Source: Porticoccaceae bacterium (GTDB taxonomy: Bacteria > Pseudomonadota > Gammaproteobacteria > Pseudomonadales > Porticoccaceae). Taken from it: 39,180 bases of DNA. Below the pieces are notes generated by a model, which saw nothing but the letters and a program-made list of their open reading frames with translations, ran no database searches and was not told the DNA's origin. Within the stretch, counting starts at the first letter, position 1, and the number at the start of each line of letters is the position of its first letter. The stretch is from positions 1-39,180 of the forward strand of contig JAFMBY010000013.1 of assembly GCA_017858135.1 (NCBI GenBank), in the 5' to 3' direction. Below are positions 18,909-27,609 of this stretch, one piece after another. The translations under genes were made by a program, and so were the position numbers.

Positions 18909-20051
18909 ATGATCCCACGTAACTTATATGATTCTGACCACGATATGTTCCGCGACTCAGTGCGCAAATTCCTTGAAACTGAGGCAGTGCCACACCATGA
19001 GCAGTGGGAAAAAGATGGCATGGTCAGCGATGAAATCTGGTTAAAGGCTGGCGAGCAAGGATTTTTGTGCCCCACTGTTCCGGAAGAGTACGGCGGCGTC
19101 GGAGTCGATTTTCGCTACAACTGTATCGTCAATGAAGAGATTGGTCACGCTGGCACTACCGGGCTCGGCTGGACGCTGCACTCTGATATTGCGGTTCCCT
19201 ATATCGTCCGTTACGGCAATGAAGAGCAAAAGCAGCGTTACTTGCCGCGCTGTGTCTCTGGCGAGTTGATTACCGCCATCGCCATGACCGAACCCGGTGC
19301 CGGTTCAGATTTGCAGGGCACTAAAACCACTGCGGTATTAGACGGTGATGAATGGGTTCTGAATGGCTCCAAAACTTTTATTACCAACGGCCAAAAGTCT
19401 GGCCTGGTGATTGTTGTGGCCAAGACCGACGTCAATGCCGGCTCCAAAGGCATCAGCCTGTTTCTGGTTGAAGCCGGTACGCCGGGTTTTACCAAAGGTA
19501 AAAATCTTGAGAAGCTGGGCCTAAAAGCGCAGGACACCTCCGAACTGTTTTTTCAGGATGTCAGAATTCCCAAAGCCAACCTGCTCGGAGAAGAGGGCCG
19601 TGGTTTTGTCTACCTGATGCAGGATCTGCCGCAAGAGAGACTCTCCGTTGCGGTCAGTGCCAATGGCATGTGTCAGGCAGTGCTGCAGTTGACAATCGAC
19701 TATGTCAAAGAGCGCAAAGCCTTTGGTACCAACGTCGCGTCGTTTCAGAATACGCAGTTTAAGCTCGCTGAGCTCGCTGCAGAAATCAGTTCAGCCGAAG
19801 TTTTCCTGGACCGCTGTACCGAACTGCTGATTGAAGACAAGCTCGATACAGTCACCGCATCAAAGCTGAAATTACTCACCACAGACCTGCAGTGCAAAGT
19901 AGCCGATGAATGTCTGCAGCTGCATGGCGGTTGGGGTTATATGTGGGAATACCCAGTATGCCGTGCCTTTGCCGATGCACGTGTGCAGCGTATTTATGCT
20001 GGCAGCAATGAGATTATGAAGCTGATTATTGCACGTGATTTAATGAAGTGA
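18909..20051 (+). CDS. Acyl-CoA dehydrogenase
   Basis: IAMTEPGAGSDLQGTKTTA and QLHGGWGYMWEYPVCRAFADARVQRIYAGSNEIMKLIIARDL. Confidence 0.96.
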   Translation: MIPRNLYDSDHDMFRDSVRKFLETEAVPHHEQWEKDGMVSDEIWLKAGEQGFLCPTVPEEYGGVGVDFRYNCIVNEEIGHAGTTGLGWTLHSDIAVPYIVRYGNEEQKQRYLPRCVSGELITAIAMTEPGAGSDLQGTKTTAVLDGDEWVLNGSKTFITNGQKSGLVIVVAKTDVNAGSKGISLFLVEAGTPGFTKGKNLEKLGLKAQDTSELFFQDVRIPKANLLGEEGRGFVYLMQDLPQERLSVAVSANGMCQAVLQLTIDYVKERKAFGTNVASFQNTQFKLAELAAEISSAEVFLDRCTELLIEDKLDTVTASKLKLLTTDLQCKVADECLQLHGGWGYMWEYPVCRAFADARVQRIYAGSNEIMKLIIARDLMK

Positions 20052-20115
20052 TCAGGCCGAGCGCAGTTGAGGGATCTCACTCAGTCGAGGAGATCCTTTG
20101 GTTCGCTCTGCGCTC
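20051..20115. repeat. Dispersed palindromic intergenic repeat, copy C, between convergent genes
   Basis: GAGCGCAG (20059-20066) / CTGCGCTC (20108-20115) and GGATCTC (20072-20078) / GAGATCC (20090-20096), all perfect. Confidence 0.75.
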
Positions 20116-20865
20116 TCAGTCCTTATAAGACGGATCAAGCTTATCAATAATCCGCGTCATCGCCTTAAACTCTAGCTCCCCAGCCGGTTGTCCCATGCTC
20201 TGAATTGCCATCAACTGACCAGTGCGCTCTAGCACCTCATCGGCTACGGGAATCAGGGCGTTGCCAGTGGCATCACAGGCGACCTGAACTTCACAGGAAC
20301 GCTGCATAGCCCACATACTGTAAAACGCCTCAGGGATGGTGCGGCCGCAGGACAATAAACCATGGTTGCGCAAAATTAGCATGTTTTTATCGCCCATATT
20401 GGCGAGTAAACGCGGCTTCTCATCATCCATTACCGTGATGCCCTCAAAGTCATGATAGGCAATGCGATTGTGCAGCAGCGCAGAGTAAAAATTATCACTG
20501 CGCAGACCGTCTTCTGAACAGGCTACTGCCATGCCAGCATCCGTGTGGGTGTGGGTAATACACTGCACATCATGACGTGCGCCGTGAATTGCCGTATGGA
20601 TAATAATGCCCGCCGGGTTAACCGCGTAGTCAGTTGGCTCGACAATATTGCCTTCAATATCGACCTTGACCAGATTCGAGGCCGTCACTTCACTGTAATG
20701 CAGACCATAGGGGTTGATTAAAAAATGCTCTTTGTCACCCGGTAATTTTACCGTGATGTGGTTGTAGATCAGCTCCGCCCAGCCGAGATAATCAAAAATC
20801 CGATAGCATGCTGCCAGTTGAACGCGCAGTTCTTGCTCTGTTTGGTGTCCTGATTCTTGTCCCAT
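20116..20865 (-). CDS. Class II aldolase/adducin family protein
   Basis: GWAELIYNHITVKLPGD, NPAGIIIHTAIHGARHDVQCITHTHTDAGMAVA (HxH metal site). Confidence 0.93.
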   Translation of the reverse strand: MGQESGHQTEQELRVQLAACYRIFDYLGWAELIYNHITVKLPGDKEHFLINPYGLHYSEVTASNLVKVDIEGNIVEPTDYAVNPAGIIIHTAIHGARHDVQCITHTHTDAGMAVACSEDGLRSDNFYSALLHNRIAYHDFEGITVMDDEKPRLLANMGDKNMLILRNHGLLSCGRTIPEAFYSMWAMQRSCEVQVACDATGNALIPVADEVLERTGQLMAIQSMGQPAGELEFKAMTRIIDKLDPSYKD

Positions 20866-21437
20866 TAGTTCGCCCTCTTTACAAACTTCGTTAAAATTAC
20901 AATCTGTGTGCCGTTGACACGGCCTTCTATATGCTCAGGATTGCTTTGCACCAGTGAGATATTGCGCACTGCTGTTCCGCGCTTGGCGGTAAAGCTGGTC
21001 CCCTTAACATCCAGATCCTTTATTAATGTCACCGTGTCGCCGCCGCTGAGTAGCGTGCCATTACTGTCTTTGTGCACAATGCTATCTTCGTCCGACTGAC
21101 CCTCACCAGTGGCTTTTGCCCAGACTAGAATGTCATCGCTAAGATACATCATGTCCAGCAACTCTTGGGGCCAGCCTTCGGCGCTGAGTCGAGTTAACAT
21201 TCGCCAAGCCATTACCTGCACGGCTGGAACCTGAGACCACATACTGTCGTTGAGACAGCGCCAGTGATTGACGTCAACCTTATCCGGATTATTGATCTGA
21301 TCTTCACAGATGTCACAAATTAATACTGCATGTTCAATGCTACCATCGCTATTCGGCGGCACGGTATAGGCAGATAGATTTTCGTTGTTGCCGCAGAGTT
21401 CACAGATAGAGCCGCTACGGGTGTGAAGGTCGGTCAT
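20865..21437 (-). CDS. PhnA-domain (YjdM-like) protein
   Basis: N-terminal CxxC zinc-ribbon pairs (CELCGN...CDICED) and C-terminal GGDTVTLIKDLDVKGTSFTAKRGTAVRNI. Confidence 0.88.
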   Translation of the reverse strand: MTDLHTRSGSICELCGNNENLSAYTVPPNSDGSIEHAVLICDICEDQINNPDKVDVNHWRCLNDSMWSQVPAVQVMAWRMLTRLSAEGWPQELLDMMYLSDDILVWAKATGEGQSDEDSIVHKDSNGTLLSGGDTVTLIKDLDVKGTSFTAKRGTAVRNISLVQSNPEHIEGRVNGTQIVILTKFVKRAN

Positions 21438-21552
21438 GGATGGCTTCTTATGGTTATTGGAAAGGCCGCTTTGTAGAGGTCAAAGTATAACGACATTAGA
21501 GCAAGAGTGCAGCGAGACACTCGCTAGCCAGTAGCCAGCATGTAGAGGGCGC

Positions 21553-21591
21553 GTAACGAGAGCACGTAACGAGAGCACGTAATGAGAGCAC
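21553..21591. repeat. Three tandem copies of 13-bp GTAACGAGAGCAC
   Basis: 21553-21565 and 21566-21578 identical; 21579-21591 has one C-to-T change. Confidence 0.9.
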
Positions 21592-21609
21592 GGCAAATAC
21601 CCGCTGGCT

Positions 21610-22617
21610 TTACGCCAGTTCAGCGATCAGTCGTTTGGCTGCGGCCCAACCCGACAGCACGGCACCTTCAAATCTGGGTCCGGCAAAGGCATCGCCGGCG
21701 AGTGCCAGTGGCGGCAGACCATTTGCTTCGCTGAGCAGCATGCAGGCTTCACTGTCGACCACTGTGGGCTTGCTGTAACGCCAGCCATGGACCTGAAACT
21801 CAGTCACTTTTGCTTCGCCAAGATACGCCGCCGCGGCATCGATCAGTTGCTGACCCACCAGCTTGCGATCGGCATCAAAATGCTCTGCACTAAACGCACC
21901 GCTGCCATGAATGGTCACTGCGGGAATTGTCGAGACCCCTTTTTGCAGGTTATCGCTAATCCAGGCAATCGGGCCGTCATCAAAGGCGCTCGCACCCGGC
22001 GCAGGAATAGCCGTTGCGCCATCTAACACCACCATCACCGCAATGCAGGCTTCGTAGGCAATGCGCTCAAGACGCGCTCGCTTGTCTGCAGCGACTTGAA
22101 TCTCGCTTGAGGCGAGTAGATCAATGGTTTGTGGCACCGGGGAGGTCATCAAAAGCGCCGTGGCACGGACTGTTTCGCCATTATCCAGCAGGCCGAGCCA
22201 ATGCTGATCCTGTTGTGCCAGTTTGCTGACTCGGGTTGCGCGCATGACGTCAAGGTCAGTGGCGAGATATTTTGCCACCGCAGTCATGGTCGGCACGCCG
22301 CGATATCTTGGGTGACCGTTCGGTTGTCCCGGATAGCTGCTGTACCATTCTTCGGCGACACCGGCTTCAATCCACTCGGCAACGCTGGCTTTAAAGCGTG
22401 AATCGCGCGCGGTCATAAATTGCGCGCCGTGATCAAAGGTGGCATCGCCAATCCTTCGTCCGGCGAGGCGCCCGCCGAGGCCGCGGCCCTTATCCACTAC
22501 CAGCACCTTGTAGCCCGCCTGCTGCAAATCATTGGCCGCGCTGAGGCCGGCAAGGCCGGCGCCAATAATCAGTATATCGGCTCTGTGGGTAGGTTCGCTT
22601 TCAGTAAAAGAGGTCAT
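21610..22617 (-). CDS. FAD/NAD(P)-dependent oxidoreductase (COG3380/renalase-like amine oxidase fold)
   Basis: ADILIIGAGLAGLSAANDLQQAGYKVLVVDKGRGLGGRLAGRRI, THGAQFMTAR-like DHGAQFMTARD, LALAGDAFAGPRFEGAVLSGWAAAKRL. Confidence 0.88.
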   Translation of the reverse strand: MTSFTESEPTHRADILIIGAGLAGLSAANDLQQAGYKVLVVDKGRGLGGRLAGRRIGDATFDHGAQFMTARDSRFKASVAEWIEAGVAEEWYSSYPGQPNGHPRYRGVPTMTAVAKYLATDLDVMRATRVSKLAQQDQHWLGLLDNGETVRATALLMTSPVPQTIDLLASSEIQVAADKRARLERIAYEACIAVMVVLDGATAIPAPGASAFDDGPIAWISDNLQKGVSTIPAVTIHGSGAFSAEHFDADRKLVGQQLIDAAAAYLGEAKVTEFQVHGWRYSKPTVVDSEACMLLSEANGLPPLALAGDAFAGPRFEGAVLSGWAAAKRLIAELA

Positions 22618-22775
22618 CAGTCGGATCTTATTGTGAGTGATTTTCGCGCCTCTGTTTTACAGCGCACGGAGCAAAAGCGGACTTCATCCCAACAGCGTTG
22701 CCACTTCTTGCGCCAGACAAAAGGGCGCTCACAGACGGGGCAGATCTTGCTCGGCAGGTCAGACTTTTTACGCAT
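22617..22775 (-). CDS. DUF2256 small zinc-ribbon protein, 52 aa (absent from the ORF track)
   Basis: Reverse complement reads MRKKSDLPSKICPVCERPFVWRKKWQRCWDEVRFCSVRCKTEARKSLTIRSD*; stop overlaps the FAD oxidoreductase start (TGATG). Confidence 0.9.
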   Translation of the reverse strand: MRKKSDLPSKICPVCERPFVWRKKWQRCWDEVRFCSVRCKTEARKSLTIRSD

Positions 22776-22821
22776 GGTTGGCATTTGGGGATTATCGCAG
22801 ATTTATAGGTTGCCGATAGGT

Positions 22822-23652
22822 CTACGCGGCCTCTAGCTTGCTGCCTTGCAAGGTAATGCGATGCATCAGTCGCATCTGGCCTTGATAATCATTGTCAGCC
22901 TGGTGCCAGGTGCAGCGATTATCCCAAAATGTGACTGATCCCGGCAGCCAGTTAAAGCTGCAGGTGAATTGCGGTTGCGCGACATGGGCGTAGAGTTCGT
23001 CGAGCAGCTTGCGGCTCTCAGCAAAGTCCCAACCTTCAAATTGAATAGTGTGGCCGGGATTCACATAGAGCACCTTGCGGCCGCTCTGTGGATGAATAAT
23101 CACTACCGGGTGAGTGGCATCACCGACACGGTCCATGCCGCCTAATTGGTCATTGAGATCAGTCAGCCGATAGAGACCATTTTCACCATACAGATGAGTG
23201 TTTGAGTGAACAGCTCGCAGCCCCTCGATACGCTTTTTCAGATCCTCTGGCAGCGCATCATAAGCCGCAGCTAAGTTGGCAAACTGGGTGTTGCCGCCGG
23301 TGGTTGGAAGCGTGCGCGCCACTAGGATGGAACCCAGTGCAGGAATATCATCGTAGGAATGATCGGTGTGCCAGCCGCCACCAATATTGGTCTGCTGGGT
23401 TTTCTCTTTGCGCACCTCGGCAATCAGCGGCGACTCCTCGGTGGTTTTGAAAAACTTGTTCACCACAATGCTGCCGAAGCGATTGGCAAAGCGCAGATGC
23501 TCCTCAGGAGGCAACTCCTGATCACGGAAAAACAGCAGCCCATGTTCAGTAAATGCTGCGCGCAGCTGCTCAAGTTCGGTATCACTTATGGATGCCAGTT
23601 GTAGATCGCTAACAACAGCGCCGCAGTTGGGGGAGAAGGGAGTTACGTTCAT
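22822..23652 (-). CDS. TauD/TfdA family Fe(II)/2-oxoglutarate dioxygenase
   Basis: GGGWHTDHSYDDIP (HxD), NTHLYGENG, VTFWDNRCTWHQADNDY. Confidence 0.93.
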   Translation of the reverse strand: MNVTPFSPNCGAVVSDLQLASISDTELEQLRAAFTEHGLLFFRDQELPPEEHLRFANRFGSIVVNKFFKTTEESPLIAEVRKEKTQQTNIGGGWHTDHSYDDIPALGSILVARTLPTTGGNTQFANLAAAYDALPEDLKKRIEGLRAVHSNTHLYGENGLYRLTDLNDQLGGMDRVGDATHPVVIIHPQSGRKVLYVNPGHTIQFEGWDFAESRKLLDELYAHVAQPQFTCSFNWLPGSVTFWDNRCTWHQADNDYQGQMRLMHRITLQGSKLEAA

Positions 23653-23747
23653 GGTCGCAGTCTATTTAATTTTTATTATCGGAGTATTTCAGCAGCTTTT
23701 TCAGTGGTTGTCATCTTGGTATTTTTGATCCACTAACTTTAATGTAG

Positions 23748-23800
23748 GCGCGAGATCCCAGCCAGTCTGCGGGAGATCCTTCAACTGGCTGCGCTTCCTT
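23748..23800 (+). repeat. Dispersed palindromic intergenic repeat, copy D
   Basis: CAGCCAG (23759-23765) / CTGGCTG (23785-23791), plus GAGATCCTTCAACTGGCTGCGCTTCC from 23773. Confidence 0.6.
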
Positions 23801-23801
23801 A

Positions 23802-23828
23802 GAGCGACAAGCCTTCTAGGCCTGTCGC
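23802..23828. terminator. Candidate hairpin over the DoxX stop codon
   Basis: AGCGACAAGCCT-tct-AGGCCTGTCGCT, 11/12 pairing; no clear U-run, so the terminator role is tentative. Confidence 0.45.
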
Positions 23829-24205
23829 TTATCCAAACTCCAAATTCCTGCACCGCGCACGGCAATAAAAAGAAATACAAAACAAAATAGCGCAGCCAAT
23901 TCACCGCGGTTAATAAGCGGGAACAGGCTGTTCATGCCATGAGCCATCCAGTACGCAACTGCCATGGTGCCACTGCATATAAAGGCGGCTGGACGTGTCA
24001 ACAGACCAATCATCACTAACACCCCGCCGACTAACTCAATGGCGCCGGCTGAATACATTAACGGATTGAGGGGATAGGGAAAGTCAGCGGGGAAATTAAA
24101 CAGTTTCTGCGTTCCGTGCCAGATAAATAGAAACCCGCTTACGATTCTTAATAGGGCATAGGACTGCTCTTCGCGGCCCTCTAATAAGTTGTCTAAAAAT
24201 ACCAT
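23816..24205 (-). CDS. DoxX family membrane protein
   Basis: ALLRIVSGFLFIWHGTQKLFNFP, AGAIELVGGVLVMIGLLTRPAAFICSGTMAVAYWM. Confidence 0.92.
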   Translation of the reverse strand: MVFLDNLLEGREEQSYALLRIVSGFLFIWHGTQKLFNFPADFPYPLNPLMYSAGAIELVGGVLVMIGLLTRPAAFICSGTMAVAYWMAHGMNSLFPLINRGELAALFCFVFLFIAVRGAGIWSLDKRQA

Positions 24206-24260
24206 GTCGACGCCTCTTTTGTCGTAGTTTTAGGATAGGTTTGTGCAGCTGAGAACCACT

Positions 24261-24365
24261 TTATTGAATAGTAGAGAGAACAACAACAATTATTAGCGAG
24301 AGGATGATTGGCACAGAAATGCAGGCGCCAGCGAAGATAAGTAAATTACGCGTTGTTTTAGTCAT
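24261..24365 (-). CDS. 34-aa single-TM peptide MTKTTRNLLIFAGACISVPIILSLIIVVVLSTIQ
   Basis: ATG at 24365 preceded on the minus strand by AGGAGGTCACTTTTT (perfect SD); one hydrophobic helix. Confidence 0.6.
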   Translation of the reverse strand: MTKTTRNLLIFAGACISVPIILSLIIVVVLSTIQ

Positions 24366-24443
24366 AAAAAGTGACCTCCTTGTGCTATTAAAAGTAGCTG
24401 CTAAACCCGGCGTCGTCCAGATTGGACTCGACGTTGGAGTCAA

Positions 24444-25607
24444 TTAACCGTCCGCGCGCTTTAATGCCAATCGGACAAATATTGGTCCAATAATTTCAAA
24501 AAAGACGGTCGAGCCGATAACAATCGATAACAGCATCTGACGCTGTTCGGGGTAGTGACTGGCGGCGACTAAGCCCATGCCGATGGAGACGCCGGCCTGC
24601 GGTAGCAGCGCCACACCGATCCAACTTTTGGTGGTCGCATCTGCTTGACTGATAATACCGCCGGCGCCGGCGCCGACGTACTTACCAATAGTGCGACAGC
24701 CAATATAGACAGCACCTGCTACACCTATTTCTCTAGCAATACTCAAGTCCAGCGATGCCCCCGCCAAGGTAAAAAATACCACCATAAACGGCCACTCAAT
24801 ACCCTCGATAGCATGAAATGGATACTCATGGTGAGAGGCAAAATTGCTGACCACAGCACCCGTCACAATCGCTGTGATCAGATAAGACACCTCCAGCCAC
24901 AGCGCCAGCCCACCGCAGATCAGCACAATCGCCATAGCCTCAGTCAGGATCGGTTGTCCAGGTTTGATTCTACCGGTGAGATAGGCCGCCGGCACACCGA
25001 CAACGGCGCCGAGCAGAACTGCCCCGCCAATCTCCCAAGCCACCGACCAGAGCATGCCACTGTGATCGACACTGTCGTTTAAATAGGCAACCAGTGAGAA
25101 ACCAATTCCAAATAGCACCAATGCCCAAATATCATCAAGTGTCACAATGGCAACCAGTAGGCGACTAAAAGGACCTTGCGAGCCTGATTCTGCAGTGACA
25201 TCCAAAATCGCCGCTGGCGCAGTGGCCGAAGCAATACAGCCTAAAATCATGGCGATCTCTGTCGGAACGCCAGCCCAGATTAAGCCGATACTGACTACCA
25301 TGGTGGTAATCACTGCTGCGCAAATCGAAATCCAAAAAACGTCGCCGGTATGTTGCTGGAGTGATTCTGTGGTTAATTTTCCTCCCAGTAAAAAACCCAC
25401 CATCAGCAGTGTGGTTTGAGCGATAACCTCAAAGTAATGGGTAAAAACGTCGGGAATTAAATTCAGCCCATGCGGGCCAATGACGGCGCCTAAAATCACT
25501 AACAGCGTTACCCGAGGTAAGACGGTGCGCTGGGCGATCGTGGAAATAAGTAAACCGAGCAGCAGAATACCGCCGAGGGTTAAAAAGAGCACTGAGGAGT
25601 TAGTCAT
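24444..25607 (-). CDS. Cation:proton antiporter (CPA2/KefB-type membrane domain)
   Basis: About 12 TM segments; LGAVIGPHGL, ASATAPAAILDV, VTLDDIWALVLFGIGFSL motifs; no RCK domain. Confidence 0.9.
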   Translation of the reverse strand: MTNSSVLFLTLGGILLLGLLISTIAQRTVLPRVTLLVILGAVIGPHGLNLIPDVFTHYFEVIAQTTLLMVGFLLGGKLTTESLQQHTGDVFWISICAAVITTMVVSIGLIWAGVPTEIAMILGCIASATAPAAILDVTAESGSQGPFSRLLVAIVTLDDIWALVLFGIGFSLVAYLNDSVDHSGMLWSVAWEIGGAVLLGAVVGVPAAYLTGRIKPGQPILTEAMAIVLICGGLALWLEVSYLITAIVTGAVVSNFASHHEYPFHAIEGIEWPFMVVFFTLAGASLDLSIAREIGVAGAVYIGCRTIGKYVGAGAGGIISQADATTKSWIGVALLPQAGVSIGMGLVAASHYPEQRQMLLSIVIGSTVFFEIIGPIFVRLALKRADG

Positions 25608-25703
25608 AATAAGCCGCTGTTAATAGCTGCTGCGAGCTTATCTCGCGGCATCGACTTAATGCTAGTTGGCCAGGGTATGTCCCGCCACTGAAATGATATT
25701 TTA

Positions 25704-25722
25704 GAGCAAGTTTACCTTGCTC
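25704..25722. repeat. Perfect 7-bp inverted repeat GAGCAAG-tttac-CTTGCTC upstream of the antiporter
   Basis: Read directly in the intergenic region 25608-25837. Confidence 0.5.
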
Positions 25723-25837
25723 AAATTGATTGAATTTCCCTCTGCCGTGCCCAGCGAGGAAACAGTTTTTTAGATACCCCAATGCTGCTTTAGGTGGGAG
25801 AACAGGTTGATATGTGTTCGCTATTAGAAGTGACTTG

Positions 25838-26134
25838 TCACTTGGCCCCTGCCGCCTTTAATGCTTTCACGTACTCTTCGCCATGGCCATGCTGGCTGGC
25901 GACAGCAATCAGGGTTTGTCCTTCTGGATTAGTTGCATTGAGGTCGTGGCCTGCGTCTTTAAAGAAGTTTAAAAAGGTCGCAAAATTATCGATATTCATG
26001 CCGCGGTAGGCTTTTTCCAGCAGGTGGAAGTCAGTGCTTACTCCTGCTGGTGCTTTGTAGTTTAAAAAGCTTTTTACGCGTTCATCATCGAAGACTTCGC
26101 CGAGGACTTTTTCTTTATCTTTTTTAAGTGACAT
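25838..26134 (-). CDS. PA4642 family protein
   Basis: MSLKKDKEKVLGEVFDDERVKSFLNYKAPAGVSTDFHLLEKAYRGM...FLNFFKDAGHDLNATNPEGQTLI. Confidence 0.75.
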   Translation of the reverse strand: MSLKKDKEKVLGEVFDDERVKSFLNYKAPAGVSTDFHLLEKAYRGMNIDNFATFLNFFKDAGHDLNATNPEGQTLIAVASQHGHGEEYVKALKAAGAK

Positions 26135-26151
26135 ATTTTTCCTTGAGCGTT

Positions 26152-27609
26152 CTAGACTAATTCGTTAAGTTTTTGGGCCAATATTTTATTGACCTGCTGA
26201 GGGTTGGCTTGGCCTTTCGATGCTTGCATTATTTTACCCATAAAGCCGCCGAGCTTTTTCTTGCGCTTGGCTTCTTCGGTATTGATGTAGTCGTCGACCA
26301 TGGTTTGGTTGGCGGCTAATACGTCGGTAACCATCTGCTCCAAGGCGCCGCTGTCTGACACCTGCACAAGCCCGCGAGCTTCAATAATTTCATCGGCGCT
26401 ACCTTCGCCTGCCCACATTCCTTCGAACACCTCTTTGGCCATTTTTCCGCTGATGCTGTTATCGGCAATTCGCGCCACCAGTCCACCTAGCTGCTCTGCG
26501 TTGACTGGGCTTTTGTTAATGCTTAGGTCTTGGTTATTTAAGCGTGCGGCGAGTTCACCCATGGTCCAGTTGGCGGCGAGTTTGGCATTGCCAGATTTCT
26601 CGCTGGCGATTTCAAAATAGGCGGCCATTGCCGCATCGCCGCCAAGTACGCCGGCATCATAATCCGACAAACCGTACTGCTCGACGAAGCGCGCCTGTCT
26701 GGCATCGGGTAGCTCTGGCAGATTGCGGCGCAGTTCTTCAATGGTTTCATCGCTGACAATCACTGGCAATAGATCGGGGCAGGGGAAGTAGCGGTAGTCG
26801 TTGGCTTCTTCTTTGCTGCGCATGGAGCGGGCGACCTTAGTATCGCCATTGTACAGGCGCGTTTCCTGAATAACGCTGCCGCCATCTTCGATAAGATCGA
26901 TTTGGCGTTCGACTTCTTTGGCAATCGCCTCTTCCATAAACTTGAATGAGTTTAGGTTTTTGGTTTCGGTTCTGGTGCCCAATTCTGTGGCGCCGGTGGG
27001 GCGTACGGAGACGTTGACGTCAAAGCGCATGCTGCCCTGAGACATCTCGCCATCGCAGATGCCGATGGAGGTGACAATGCTGTGCAGTTTTTTGGCGAAG
27101 GCGATGGCTTCTTCGGCACTGCTCATATCCGGTTCAGAGACGATCTCGATCAGCGGGGTGCCGGCGCGATTTAAGTCGATACCGGTTACGCCATGGCGGA
27201 AGTTGCCTTCGTGCAGTGACTTGCCGGCATCTTCTTCTAGATGAGCGTGGTGGATGCGTATGTTTTTGCTGCGGCCATCGGCGAGCTGAATTTCAACATT
27301 GCCGCGACCGACGATGGGCTTTTCCAGCTGTGTGGTCTGGTAGCCTTTGGGCAGGTCGGGGTAGAAATAGTTTTTCCGTTCGAAGGCGGATTCTTGACCA
27401 ATTTCAGCATCGATTGCGAGGCCGAACATCACTGCGTAATGCACGGCTTGTTTGTTAAGCACGGGCAGAGTGCCGGGCATGGCCAGATCAATGGCGCAGG
27501 CTTGGGTGTTGGGCTCGGCACCGAATGCGGTGCTGGCGCCGGAGAAAATTTTGGTTTTGGTGGCCAGCTGCACGTGCACTTCTAGGCCAATGACGGTTTC
27601 CCAGCTCAT
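26152..27609 (-). CDS. gatB: Asp-tRNA(Asn)/Glu-tRNA(Gln) amidotransferase subunit B
   Basis: [49 protein letters not shown]. Confidence 0.98.
   Translation of the reverse strand: MSWETVIGLEVHVQLATKTKIFSGASTAFGAEPNTQACAIDLAMPGTLPVLNKQAVHYAVMFGLAIDAEIGQESAFERKNYFYPDLPKGYQTTQLEKPIVGRGNVEIQLADGRSKNIRIHHAHLEEDAGKSLHEGNFRHGVTGIDLNRAGTPLIEIVSEPDMSSAEEAIAFAKKLHSIVTSIGICDGEMSQGSMRFDVNVSVRPTGATELGTRTETKNLNSFKFMEEAIAKEVERQIDLIEDGGSVIQETRLYNGDTKVARSMRSKEEANDYRYFPCPDLLPVIVSDETIEELRRNLPELPDARQARFVEQYGLSDYDAGVLGGDAAMAAYFEIASEKSGNAKLAANWTMGELAARLNNQDLSINKSPVNAEQLGGLVARIADNSISGKMAKEVFEGMWAGEGSADEIIEARGLVQVSDSGALEQMVTDVLAANQTMVDDYINTEEAKRKKKLGGFMGKIMQASKGQANPQQVNKILAQKLNELV

Noticed and set aside
999-23800. 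CRISPR interpretation of the dispersed repeats
   Set aside because: Copies are kilobases apart, palindromic and variable, with no regular spacers or cas genes.
25828-25843. Inverted repeat AAGTGAC-tt-GTCACTT at the PA4642-family stop codon as a terminator
   Set aside because: A 2-nt loop is sterically tight and no U-run follows on the minus strand; could be chance.
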